From positions 554,679 through 618,678 of the forward strand of contig OY811990.1 in the NCBI GenBank assembly GCA_963681505.1: DNA of 64,000 nt, given 5' to 3'. Below are positions 22,801-35,600 of this stretch, in pieces. The notes under the pieces are model-generated. The model worked only from the letters and a program-made list of their open reading frames with translations. It searched no databases and was not told where the DNA came from. A program made the translations under genes and the position numbers. Source of the stretch: Eunapius fragilis (taxonomy: Eukaryota > Porifera > Demospongiae > Spongillida > Spongillidae). Numbering within the stretch: the first letter of the stretch is position 1; the number at the start of each line of letters is the position of its first letter.

Positions 22801-25690
22801 TTTGAATGGTGCATCGTAAGCCACACTCTCAAGGGTACTCAAGAAGTATCATAGATATGTTCCACTCTCCACAACTACTTTGGCAGTGCATGAAGTTTCC
22901 TCAGGACCAAGGGCCAGAGTAGTCAGCATTGTGGAGGCGTTGCAAATTGACATCTCTGATGTAGTCAAAGGCAACTATGTAGCATGTATGTACGATAAAA
23001 AAGTGTGGTATGGTACAGTCAATGATATCTCCGAAGAGTTTGGAGATTTACTAATCAGGTTCATGCACCCCAGCGGTGGTATGAACAAATTTGTTTTCCC
23101 TGAAAGTGATGATACATGCTGGATTGAGGAAAGTGACATTCTTTGCACCATTGACCCACCTAGCTTGACCAGTTCCAGAGGATACACTATTTCACATGGA
23201 TAATTGACAAAGGCTCAAACAGCTTGTACCTTTTTTATGTAGACCTGACATTTGCCTTTATGTTAAGACCTTTATGTTAACTGATTATTTTTGGCTGGGA
23301 AATCAAATTTGAAACATTATCCATTTGTTTTGATAATGCACCATATAAAGGATGAAGCCATATGTAGCATCTCACCAAGGTGCATACAAAACGAAATGCT
23401 TGTACTTTAAACATTTATAGTTTTTTGTAAATAAGATTAGCCAGTCCAATTTATAACATTTTATACTCTATGATGATAGGGCTTTACTGGAAAAATAAAA
23501 CATTTTAATAAAAGCTTGTCCCTTCATAGCCATGAGCTGCCAAACTTTGTGTTACAATTTAATGGTTAATAAACTTCATGAAATAATTAAAATAACTCAA
23601 TAGTATAATTTGCCATGGTTTTGGCTTCTCAATGATACCTTGCACTGTACTCTGTGACCAATGGCTCAAGGGATATGAATTTTAAAGATGAAAGGGTAAA
23701 AAAAGAATGGAATAATTAAAAATCAAGATTCTCCAGATTTGATAAAGACACAGATGTGATAATTGGTGACCGTACTTTCCCTAATATACTAAATAGGTGT
23801 GCAAACTATAATTCAAATCTGAGGGGGTGTGGTGGAAAAATAGCATGTCCATCGGGTGATCTGCCATAGAATGACCCCAAGGTGTGATGATGACCCAGGT
23901 GTGATGGTGATCCAGGTGTGATGGTGACCCAGGTGTGATGGTGACCCAGGTGTGATGATAACCAAGATGTGATGATGACCCAGGGGTGACAGTGACCCGG
24001 TGTGATGATGACCCAGTCTGCTAACATACCGTAACTGCAGCACCTCCTCAAGCTGATGCATGTGAGCAGAGTTGGCCTCATTCACTACATACATGTATAG
24101 ATGTATGTATTGTTAAGAAAACAAAAGGGTCAGAACGATACCAGTACTGTATTGCACTCACATTGGTTTACAAGTTCCTGGTTTTGTACCCTTGAAGATT
24201 CCTTAACTTGGGTCAGTTGCAACTGTAAGCTATTGATCTGTATGGAGTGTACAGTGAAGTTGTGTATGTACAGGTGTTCACGTCTGGGATACATGCAATG
24301 ATATGGAAGAACTCCACACATAGGATCACATGCTATAATCCAACATGTACAATAATCCACTATGCACCTCACACAAAATGTTAGCATAGGAAAATGGCTC
24401 TTAATCCAAATAGTATAAGATGTGAAATATTTAAGCAAAGTACATGCAAAGAGCAGATAACACATAGTGATATGTACAGGTTCCCTCTACAGAAGATTAC
24501 ATGTACATGAAACAAATCTTGATCCTTAATCAGATCTGACCAGCAGTGAAACAATTATAAATTTACAGTAATGGTACATTAATCATAAGTCTGTTACCTG
24601 TTCTTTTTGCTCAGATCGCATTGTGTCAAATGAACGTTGTAACTCTCTCATTTCAGCGACCAAGGACTCTCGCTCAGCGTTATGTAACTGCTGCAATTGT
24701 GTGGAGTAGCTGGATATCTGTACAAAAACGAATTCCTAATAAGTACAGTGTACAATGTATGTTACATGTGCAGTGTATGGTTTACATACATTTGTACTGG
24801 TAAGCAATAACGCATGTGTACCTGTTCTTGGAAAATTCTTTGATACCTTGCAACCAGATCTTCATCTTTGCTATGCTCAGTAGAGGTTGGTTCTGCCCCT
24901 GATGGTGTCATGGCAACCATCTTGCTGTGCTCATGTTGCAATATCTACATGTACACAATTACATGTTAGAATAATGAAGACACCTGCATGTGGGGATGTG
25001 ACACCCACCTTCTCCACAGAGACAATCAGCTCTTTCCTCCAGTCTTCTATATCAGATGCAGTCTACATGTGTATGGTATGGCATTCATGAGGTCCCTGAT
25101 CAACAGGATATTGTTTTTACCATCTTATTTCTCAGATCTTGCAGCATGGTCTGTAGCTGTTCAATCACTGAATGTAAGGAAGTAGGCGGAGCTTCGACAA
25201 CATCTTCCACAGGTAATGGTCTGAGAAAATACAGTCAGCAAGCTATGGTAAGGTGTCAGCAGGCTATGGTAAGGTGTCAGCAGGCTATGGTAAGGTGTCA
25301 GCAGGCTACAGTAAGGTGTCAAAAGATTATGGTAAGGTGTCAGCAGGCTATGGTAAGGTGTCAGCAGGCTATGGTAAGGTGTCAGCAGGCTATGGTAAGG
25401 TGTCAACAGGCTATGGTAAGGTGTCAGCAGGCTATGGTAAAGTGTCAACAGATTATGGTAAGGTGTCAACAGGCTATGGTAAGGTGTCAGCAGGCTATGG
25501 TAAGGTGTCAGCAGGCTATGGTAAGGTGTCAACAGATTATGGTAAGGTGTTAGCAGGCTATGGTAAGGACTTACTGCCCAGTCAAACAACACAGCTCTCT
25601 CACAGCTTCAGCTTCTGCTTCAAGAAGTGGACCCAACTCCTGAGAACATGCATGTAAGGGCAGGCAGTGTAGCATAGATCATAATAGACT

Positions 25691-25772
<82 letters not shown>

Positions 25773-28700
25773 ATGCCTTAACCATTTACCCATAGTGAAA
25801 TTTGGCTTCTATCACATACATGTACCAGACTGGAGGTCATACGTTGTACACAACCCAGTCTTACAGTCCTAACCCACTTGCTATCTGAACTGTGCAATGC
25901 ATACCATAATTCTTGACAACAACATTTCATCAGAGAGATCTTCATAAGCATCATCAGCTGCAACAGGCTCAGTTCCATCTACAAGTATACAACAGCGTGT
26001 TAAACAGACTACTTGTACATACATGTACAAGTGTATCACACACATAGTCCACAGACGTATAAAAAAAGGCAGTTAAAAACCAATGCAAGCTTAGACAAGC
26101 CAACGCAAGCCTACACAAGCTTAGACAAGCCACCACAAGCCCTGACAAGCCACCACAAGCATAGACAATGCAAGAAGGCTGTACCCAGTGTGTCTTGCTC
26201 GTCCTCAGGATGCAATGGTGGCTCTTCACGTGACTGCACCTTCAGGAGGGCCACCTCCCCAGCGTGGCGGCTTGCCAGCTCATCGCGCTGCCTCTCCAGG
26301 TCCTGGGCGTGCTCGAGGCCAAGCTGGCTCAAGCTCTGCTCGTATTCCTCTGCCATGCTCCGCACAACTGCAGCGTGCTCAAGCCTCAAGCTGGCCACCT
26401 CCTCTGTGTGGGCGTGGCTCTGCAAGGCCAATGCCTGATCGTGGAGCACCTTGGCTGACTGTACCTCTTGTCTGTGTGTGGCTTCCAAGCTGCTTATCTC
26501 ATCTCTCCACTGGGCCACGGAGCACACAATTCAAAACAAAAGGCATGTGATGCAGACCCGCCCACTGATCAATTATGCTATTCATGGTGGAGTAACTAAC
26601 GTGCAATGAATACTGACAAGCACACACAGATATGAGCTCACCCTTGTTTGGTCACCCTGGAGTAGTTCACAACGAGCACGTTGCTGGAGTAGTTCACGTC
26701 TAACACCAGCAAGCTGCTCTTCCAATAGTGCTACCTCAGCTTGTAATCTTTTTTCCAATTCACGTTTCTCGTCCACCAATTCGGCCAAGTTGTTCTCAAG
26801 CAGTGTTTTATGGTCCACCAAGCGGCCTAGCTCGCCATCCCTCTCTGATGCAGCGTGGAGCAGGGCCATGTTCTTCTTCCTCATACCTTCACATTCCCTG
26901 CTCATGTCTGCAAGTTGTTTGGCCATGGCCTGATCCCGCCTTTCTGCCAATTCAGACCAACCACGCTCTGTTAATTGCAACAGCTCTTTGAATTTGTTCA
27001 ACTCGGTCTTGATTTGTGACATGCACACTTCTAATTGACGGTTTAGCAGAGATATCTTCCCTTGTACACCTTCCAGCGCCTTCTTGTGATCAGATTCCAT
27101 GGCAACTAACTCCTCCCTGATCTGTGCTTCAGAATAGCGTGCAGCGTAGCACGCTTTTTCTGTCTCCGTTAGTTTGCACTGTAAGGAGTGAAGGTCATCC
27201 AGGAGCCCCTGAGCCTCTGGCATCTGCTCTTCTAAAGCAGGGGATGAAGAGGCCTCCCTTGTGGTCGTATGCTCTGCACCTTGTCCACTGGATTTGTAAA
27301 TTGCAAATTCATGTTCAACTGCATATAGCTTGGAGACCAACAACTCCTTTTCAGCAACAAGGTTTTCTACGATCTCCTCTTTAGCTGCGAGTTGATTTGG
27401 CAGGTCTTGGAGGTGAGTGATTTCATCGCACTTGCCTTGCAGTTGCTGCGTGTAGTCGCTCATCAGCTGACTAATTCGACCATCTTGGGTGTGCACAGTC
27501 AATTCAAGTTTGTCCTTGACAGCCCTCAGCTCAGTATTAGCCTCCCTCAGGGCCAGGCATTCCTGCTTAAGCAAGACACCATTGCTTGCGAGATGCTCCA
27601 GCTCTTGCTCATAGCCGGCACGAACTTTCTGCCATTCCTCCTTCTCCAAATCCAATGCTTGGGCCTGCCTCACACCATCGGCCTTCACAGTGACCAGTTC
27701 TTCTTCTAGCTGCTGTATGTCTGTGTCCTTTTTAAGCAGAAGTCGTTTGGTTTCATCAAGCTGCTTCGTAAGGTCACCCAACGTTCTTTCGTTTGATTTA
27801 AAAGCCCCCAGCAGGTCCTCCACACCTTCAATCAGATCACTTCCTCCATTTTCGACCTGATCAACCAACTCATGGATCTTAGCCTCGGCAGCAGCCAGCT
27901 GTTCCTGCCTGTCCCTGAGGTGGCCGTCCATCTGCTGGACCTTGGCCTGCAGCTCCGACATCTGGTGAGTGAGGGCACGCTTGTCACTGGATGATTGTTC
28001 CTCCAAACTCAGCAGCCTTTCATGGACCTTTGAAGCCTGTGCAAGTACAACACATCAAGGAATAAATGGAAGACACCCACCCACCCACATATACATACAC
28101 TTTGAATACCTACACACATTCACACACCCACAAACACACTTTGTAATGACTACATGTACCTCACTGGCTGCCAAGACATAGTGTTCAATCAGGTCACGGA
28201 TAAAGCAGTGAAGTTTGACCAGGTCACCTATAAAATACGAATATATTGTGGATGCGATGCTTCGCAACGCCTCATCACAACACAGGCAGTTCAAATGTAC
28301 CTTGAATATTGGGCTGACAGTCAGAAGGCTGAGAGAGGACCGATGGGTCATGGGTTTGGTCCAATGGATACACACTCAGGTCGTTGCCATGGAAGTCCCT
28401 GTCAACGTCAGCAGGCTGGTGAGGTAGACTTAAGTTGTACTGAGATGTGCACAAGGTGTCATCCAATGGAAGGACAGTGAGGTTGTGCGAGGCTGGGGCA
28501 CCATCCTTATCCAACGCTGGCTCCACAGCTAGCCCCATAGATGGTGGCTCTGCACGATATATCTCTCCACTTAGCTGGTGATTATCATAGGTTACCAGAG
28601 GGGTGTATTGCGACATGTCCCGAACACTGAAGTGACCCTGGAGGGTACTGAACTGCTGGCTGGCAAAACCACTGTCAACTTTTGAGGAGAATGTCAGGGC

Positions 28701-29569
28701 ATTATCAGGTGTCATGTATCCAGGGTGAGGCTCCATCTGAACAGGTGGGCAACAAACTAACACAGTTACACGTACATGTACAACCTAATGAGGTAAACAT
28801 ATCAGTTTAAGGTTGTGGTTGGTAATATTATATTAAATGCAAGTAACATTGAAAATCAATTAAACAGCTATCTCACAGAGGTTGGGACAAATAGCAAAAG
28901 GTGTTGCTCCTACATGTATATAGTGTCCGCCTGTACAAGACCCTGCTTCTATATAGTGCTCATCTGTACAAGGTGACTACCACCCTGCTCCTGTATGTAT
29001 GTCATACAATTTAGAAGCTACACATAATATTTAGCAGCAATACAGTGTACACAGTACAGTACATGTTTGACCAAGACAGCTATTGTACAACAGCGTGCTA
29101 CAATAAAAGTATGTGCGACAAGAATGTCTTGTACATCACACACTCCCCCTCCCTCCATAGCACGTGTGGTTACCGTGGTGTGTTCTTCCTTCTGCAGGTG
29201 TGGCATGGACGATGATGAGGTGAGGTTCAACGTGGCAACAAGCTGAAGGGAATTGGTCACCACGCCGTGAAGGGACGTGAGCTGGGTCTCCACCACAGCC
29301 CTGATGTGGGAGGAGCACACATGGGGGTGGTGAGAAGGCCGCAAAGCACAACACCCACTATAGCACACCTCTCTGCCCTGGCCACGTCCAGCTCATGCTG
29401 CATGTGCGCAATGGTGTCCTGCTGTTCCTTCAACTGTCGTGTGTAGCGACCTTGGCACTCTGACAGCTCAACATCCGCCACACGCAAACTTTCTGCCATG
29501 TGCACGCTTGACTGCTGTAGCTATGAGCACATATGAACACGTACAATAAGTTACACCCACGTGACAGTG

Positions 29570-29632
<63 letters not shown>

Positions 29633-32600
29633 CGTGTATATTCACAGTAACCCATAGGCTACTGTAAATATATTTCTACACCGAAAATAATACTCATAGT
29701 CAAAATCATACACCCAAACATGTAAGGCATGTAAAGAGGCAGGAGTAGTGACAATACACTTAGACATGTTACTCTGATATGAATGGTGTAGTAGGGTATT
29801 TTAGTGTGCAATAACACCAAGCCTGCAATACCAGTTCAGTATCTTTGGTGAGCTGGTGAAACGCTGACTGCAACTGCAGCTTCTCCTCCTGTATCAGAGA
29901 CACTTTAATTTACATGTAAAAGCAACATTCACTGTACCCGTAAGGTATTCTGTGCTTGAAGCAAACTCGCGTTCTCAGTAGTTTTAAGTTGAATATTGTC
30001 TTCCATTTCATGGATTTTTTCTGACAATACCTGTTCAATTCTTGTGACTTCTTTATCTGTGAGCTCTTTGAGGGCAGTGAGCTCGTTCTGTTTAGCTTCC
30101 AATGCTTCCTGTAAAGACCTCTGTGCCTGTACCTGTGCACTGCTTGCCCCCAACAGTCCTGCATTCTGCTGCCTCAGCTCTGCCAGCTCAGACTCCATCT
30201 CTCTCACCTTGGTTACCGGGACAACCTCTTCCTCGTACCGTTCTTTCAGACGTGACAGCTCTTGCCTGTGTGAGGCAGTGAGGCAGGCTATGTCTTCCTG
30301 GTACTTACACTCCAGTTCTTCCCTAACCACTGAGATGGCCTCCTCATGTTGGGCTTGCAAGATGCCTCTCTCGTGATCAGCTGCGGCTAGTTCAGCCTGG
30401 TGGACCTCCTGAAGCTTTTCTGTCATTTGCCTAAACTTCTGCATGTGCTGCTGTGACAGTAGCATAGAGGCCTTCTCCATAGCTTCGTTCATGTCCTTTT
30501 TCACTTTCTCTATTTCAAACTCTGTTTTTGCATTGTAATTGTCAGCAATTACCTTCAACTGTTTGGAGTAATCAGCCTCTAATTGCTCCCGTAGTGTTTG
30601 CTCCTGTTTGGCCAAGTCTAGCTCATGGTCAGCTCTAAGCTGGGCAATGTGACTAGCATATTCCTCGGACATTGCTTGTTTGAACTCATGTAGTTTAGAT
30701 TCGTACTCCCTCACCTTAGCTACCTGCATTTCAGCAATGCTGTGAATATCTTCTACTTCAAAACATTTCTGACGCAGTACCATCTGAAGTTCTTCTTCAG
30801 TACCCTGCTCTGGGCCATGTTTCATTGATTCAGCAGTCTCCAACATCAAGGCATGTCTAATAGCAGATCTAACGTGCAGTTCTGAAAGTGCTTCAATATA
30901 TCTTTCTTCAATATCCGATTTTATGTTCTCAAGTTGCAAAACAAACTCTGAGTGCATTTTAGATTCCTGCACCCAAAGATTTAAATCATGTATTTTAAGC
31001 AGCCTGTCTTTCTGCTGCGTAAGCATATTCATAGCTTCCTCATTAATAGCACTAACAGTTCTTGACAGGTCCTCATTGTGTGCCACCTTCAAAGCCTCAA
31101 TCTCTTCTGCAAACTTTGCCTGTAGCTCCAAGCACTGCTGTTCATGGGCCTCTTGCAGCCCCAAGCATTGCTGTTCATGAGCCTCTTGCAGAGATGGCTG
31201 ATGATGGATTAACTTGTCATTTTCTGAAATGGTCTGCACCTCTTGAGAACAACAGACTTTGCTGCTGGCCTTTGGGTGTAGCCTGTGCAATAACTGGTTT
31301 TCTTGATGGTGCCGCTGCTGAAAAGCCCACTCCAGAGATTGCAATTCAGAGCGAAATGTGGCCAACTTCAATTCATACTCGGAAACGATCAGTGTCCTTT
31401 GCTGTTCAAAATCAGCCTTCAGTTGGACAATGCTTTGTTGGTGTGAAACACTCAGCTGCCTCATGTTGTAGCTCATTGCTTGCAATTGATTCTTGCAGTG
31501 CCTTAGTTTCTTTTCCATAACCAACTTGTACTGAGCCACATCACTATCTACCTCCTCCCCATCAGGAAGACTGCTGCTGAAGGACATATGCAGCACATCT
31601 ACACCCTGTTGACACCCAGTCGGCCTGTCGGGTTCAGCGGGCAATGCAGCATCTTCGTACAGGTCCTCGCAAATACTCATGTATGCACCCTTAGGACTGC
31701 AGAACTCTTCGTAATGGCTTTTCTTAAGCTGTCCAGTTTCAGCAAAGTGCTCAAGTCGAAGACCTCGATGCAAAGGTTCATCCAATTCAGTGCCTGCATT
31801 GGGATCAAGGCAATGATCAAGCACAGCAGCTCCCAGCGGCTGGTGGTGGTGGTCACTCAACACATGCCCATCGTCGTTGCTTTGAGAAGCTGTACGTTGT
31901 ACTTCAGACATTTTTTGTTCGTTAAACATTTCATACTTCTTCCTCAAGATTTCCAGGCCATCCCTGTAATGGGCACACAGCTGTTCCAACTGCGAGCAGA
32001 ACTGACGCTCTTTTTCAGAGGCAGCACTATCTTTGAAGCAGTCGAGGCAGAGCTTGTACTCATTCTCCAGCCTTGCCCTCTCCATAGCAAACACTTCACC
32101 ACACATGTCACTATACTGCTGCTGCAACTTCTCTTCGACATCGCGCATGCTTTGGCTGTACTGCATGTTCAATTTATCTGAAAGAGCCAACATGTCACTC
32201 TCCTTCTCCCGCTCCAGGACCATTTTGACAGTACTGATCTCCCTCCTCCTGCGTCCATCCATTTGTTGACAGATGCCCTCCAATTCTAGACGGTGAGTAT
32301 CCAGCAACTGTTCTCTAAGCTCTTCAAGCTAAATAAATGAATACACAGGTGTTATAGGATTATGTTTATATTCTATAATGCATTCCACTAATAATATCAA
32401 CATGCAATCGTAAGCAAATGTATAATTATAATTGAACTCTTTGCAAGCTATACATTAAATAAACCAAATCATGATCCTGTCATGCAATCATAAAGAAAAT
32501 ATTTTTCCAAAGTGCTGTAAGATGTGGGTGCTACAGTAATAGGGTTCCAAAACGTGGCAAGCACACACAGGAGGATAATCTCCACCATGTTCCCATGGTC

Positions 32601-35600
32601 TCCCAGCAAGGCCAGGCCAAAGGTGGGTGCAAATTAACAGTAGCAGGATGACTTGGTGGAAGGCCATTCCATGTACAGTGTTACATGTACAACTTCTCAT
32701 GAACGGGTGGAAAAAAAAAATGATTGATTCAATACAAAATACAACAGTGTAACATCTGTACAGGAATGGCCAACCAATACAACAATAGTACAAGATAAAT
32801 GTATGCAATGCAGTACAATTTATGACTGAAATTGAATGCAATTTAAATAACCTCTTTCTTATGTCTCTCCTCCAATGAAAGCAAGGAGTCCTGATGCCGT
32901 TGCGACAGGTGAACTTGCAGCGCTTCGAGGTCTTGACTATGGTGATAGGAGAGATCCTTGAGTTCCACTGAATGCTTCTGCACAAGCTGGCCATGTAGAC
33001 GGTCTAACTCATTTATGGATTTCTGCTTCTGCTGAACTTCTTTCTCATATTCATGGACCTTCTTTGCAATCTCGTCATCTTTTTGCTGAATGATACCATC
33101 TTTTGTTTCCAATGATGACTTCCATTCTGAATGACGTCGCTCAAGTTCGCTTTCCTTCAGTCGTAATCTGGACTCAATCTCGCGAAGCTCAGATTGCAGT
33201 TGATCCTTCTGGCTTTGCAGCTCCTGTTCAAACCTGCTCTTTTCAAACAGCAACTCCTCTAAGCGCTGCTTTTCTGCAAGCCTGCGTTCCAATTCAGTAC
33301 GATGGAAGTTCAAATTTCTTTCAAGGTCAGCCTTTTCCTTCAGCTTCTCTGTCAATGCTTCGCGAGCAGTCGACAGGCTTTCCTCAATACACACCTTGTC
33401 ATTAGCCAATCCAACAGCTGCCTGATTAGGTCCACTCTCCCTTGACCCAGCACCAGCAAGCTGTCTTCTAAATTCCTTTTGCAATTCAGTAAATGCAGCT
33501 TCCCGAGTATTGAGTTGCTCTAGCAGAGCCTGTATCTGCTGCTCCTGCTCCAAGACCTTGAGTTCACATCTATTTTGTTTATCCTCAGAGACAGCTTGAG
33601 AGTTTTCCAACTGCTCAATCTTCACCAACAATTCATCCCTTTCCTTACATACAAGTTCCAATTCTTCTTCAGCACCATGAGGGTCTTTTCTAGAAGATGC
33701 TTGTTTGAGTGCAGCATTTTCTGTAAGGACTGCATCAAGTGCCTTCTGAAGGTCAGAAATACTGTCATTCAATTGTTGAATCCTATCCTCATCCTGCTGC
33801 TTCTGGTGATGTCCATCGGCAGCCGTTGGCTTTAAAGCCTCCATATCTTTCAACAGTGCAGCGACTGCAGTTTCATGTGCCTGCCGGCTAGCAGCAAGCT
33901 CACGATGAGAAGCATCCAGATCTGCCCTCACCTGCAGTAACTCAGCATCCGTGGCAGCATAGCGGTCAGAATGTCTACTACACTCATCTTTTACTAGTCC
34001 CAACTGCAAGGCCACTTCATGTGCCCCCTGTGAGACCTGCCGTACCTCTTCCTTCAGTGTCGCACATTGTCCTAGCAGGTCAGAAATGACATTCTGATTA
34101 TCAGCAATTTCCTGACATAGTTGGGCTATCTTTTGCTCTTTGGATTTAGCTGCAGCATTCACTTCATCCAGCTCTTGCTTGCACTGCAAAAGCTGCTGCT
34201 TTGTCGACTCTGCAGTATACCTTTGTTCATCTGCAGTGTTTCCAGCAATACTAAGGTCAACCTTCAGTGTCCGGACAGCTTCTTCGCATCGCACAAGCTG
34301 CTCGGTTAGCTGCCTTTTATCCTCACCACAAGCGCGCAAATTTTCTTTCGCCTCCTCCAGATTTCTTTGTGCAAACTCTAGCTGTGCCATGAGGTCCTGA
34401 TTTTCCGCTTGCCACTCATTTCTTTGCTCATCCAACTCCTCTTCAAGTTTAGCAACCCGGCCTTCTGAAACTGCAAGGGGGCTGTCTTCACTTTCCAGCA
34501 ACGACTCCCGAAGCTTCTGAATATTTGCACTGTGCTTTTGTTTAAGGGACTGAATCTCGACTTCTTTCTCCTCAACCTTCTTCTTCAACTCCTGTTTCAC
34601 AGCTTCCACATTGGCCTGCATTTCTATCTTCACAGTGGCTATCTCTTTTGCATGCTGAAGGCCTAATGCTTCCAGCTCCTTGTCATGCGCACACTGCTGC
34701 TCATTGCAAGCCACCCTCTGGGTCTCTTCAAATGTACGCCGCAATTCACCAATTATCCTGTCATGGTCAGCCTTGAGCAGATCAATGTCGTGCTTGTAGT
34801 CCACAGAATGCGAGGACTGGACAACCTTTTGCAAACTTGACAGCTGTTCTTCAAGTGCTTCAATTTGTTTTTCAAATTCAGCAGTGACCTTTTCAATATC
34901 TTCTGCCTTCTCAGTTTCGCAGTGGAGCCTAATAGCCTGTGCATCTGCGATGTGCTCCTGCTCCAGTTCACGCAGCTTGTTCTGAAAGCTTTGCTCCTGC
35001 AATCGGTACTCCCTGAGCTGCTTCTCTAGGTTCTTCATGTGCACCTCTGCTACCTCAAGACTGGCCTTGTCTCCAGAGGCTTCAGATAAACTGTCCTCCA
35101 AAGAGGTCAGTTGGTTGGTCAGTTTGCCCTGCATCTCTTCCTTCTCTGCCTGGTGCTGCTCCTCCAGCTGCTGAAGGTGGATTTCATGTTCATTTTTGAG
35201 CTCTTCTACCTCCAGCTGATAGTGCTCTACTAAGGCTTTGCTTTCAGAAAGCTCAGCCTGAGTATCTAGTTGTGCTCTCTTCAACTGATCAATATTACAA
35301 CAAAGCTGTTGCCTTTCTGTTTCAAATTCATTCACTTTAGCTTCCAAAGCAGTTGACTTCTGTTTCCAGGATGAAATAGACTCTTCAGCTACACGAGCAG
35401 CTTGTTGCATCTTACTGATCTCATCTGAGTGCATTTGAGACAGTAATGTATACTTTTCCTCAAGGCTTTCCTTTTGATGAAGGATGTCTTCCAACCTTTG
35501 CTCCATGGTGCTGTATTTTGTTTTAAACTCACTTGCTTCTGATTCAAAAGTGCTCCTTTCTGCAAGAACCTGTTCGTAGGCAACTCGATACTCGGAATGA

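Larger units (their letters stand above)
19401..23878. mobile_element. 4.5-kb DNA transposon inserted in the 17-bp minisatellite
   Basis: Perfect 26-bp inverted termini occupy 19401-19426 and 23853-23878; the outer part reads GGGGTCATTCTATGGCAGAT. Both sides abut the same 17-bp minisatellite, so the boundaries are unusually clear. The flanks share CAAG if the terminus is read as GGGTC, which may be a 4-bp target duplication. Inside are a 36-bp satellite of about 1.5 kb, a poly-G run at about 22674-22692 and one short ORF (22889-23203). No DDE core was recognised, so it is decayed or non-autonomous. It lies in scaffold-gene intron 19. Confidence 0.8.

Noticed and set aside
27124-27709. Plus-strand ORFs opposite the coiled-coil exon
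   Set aside because: Complement of heptad-rich coding sequence on the minus strand; no independent motifs.
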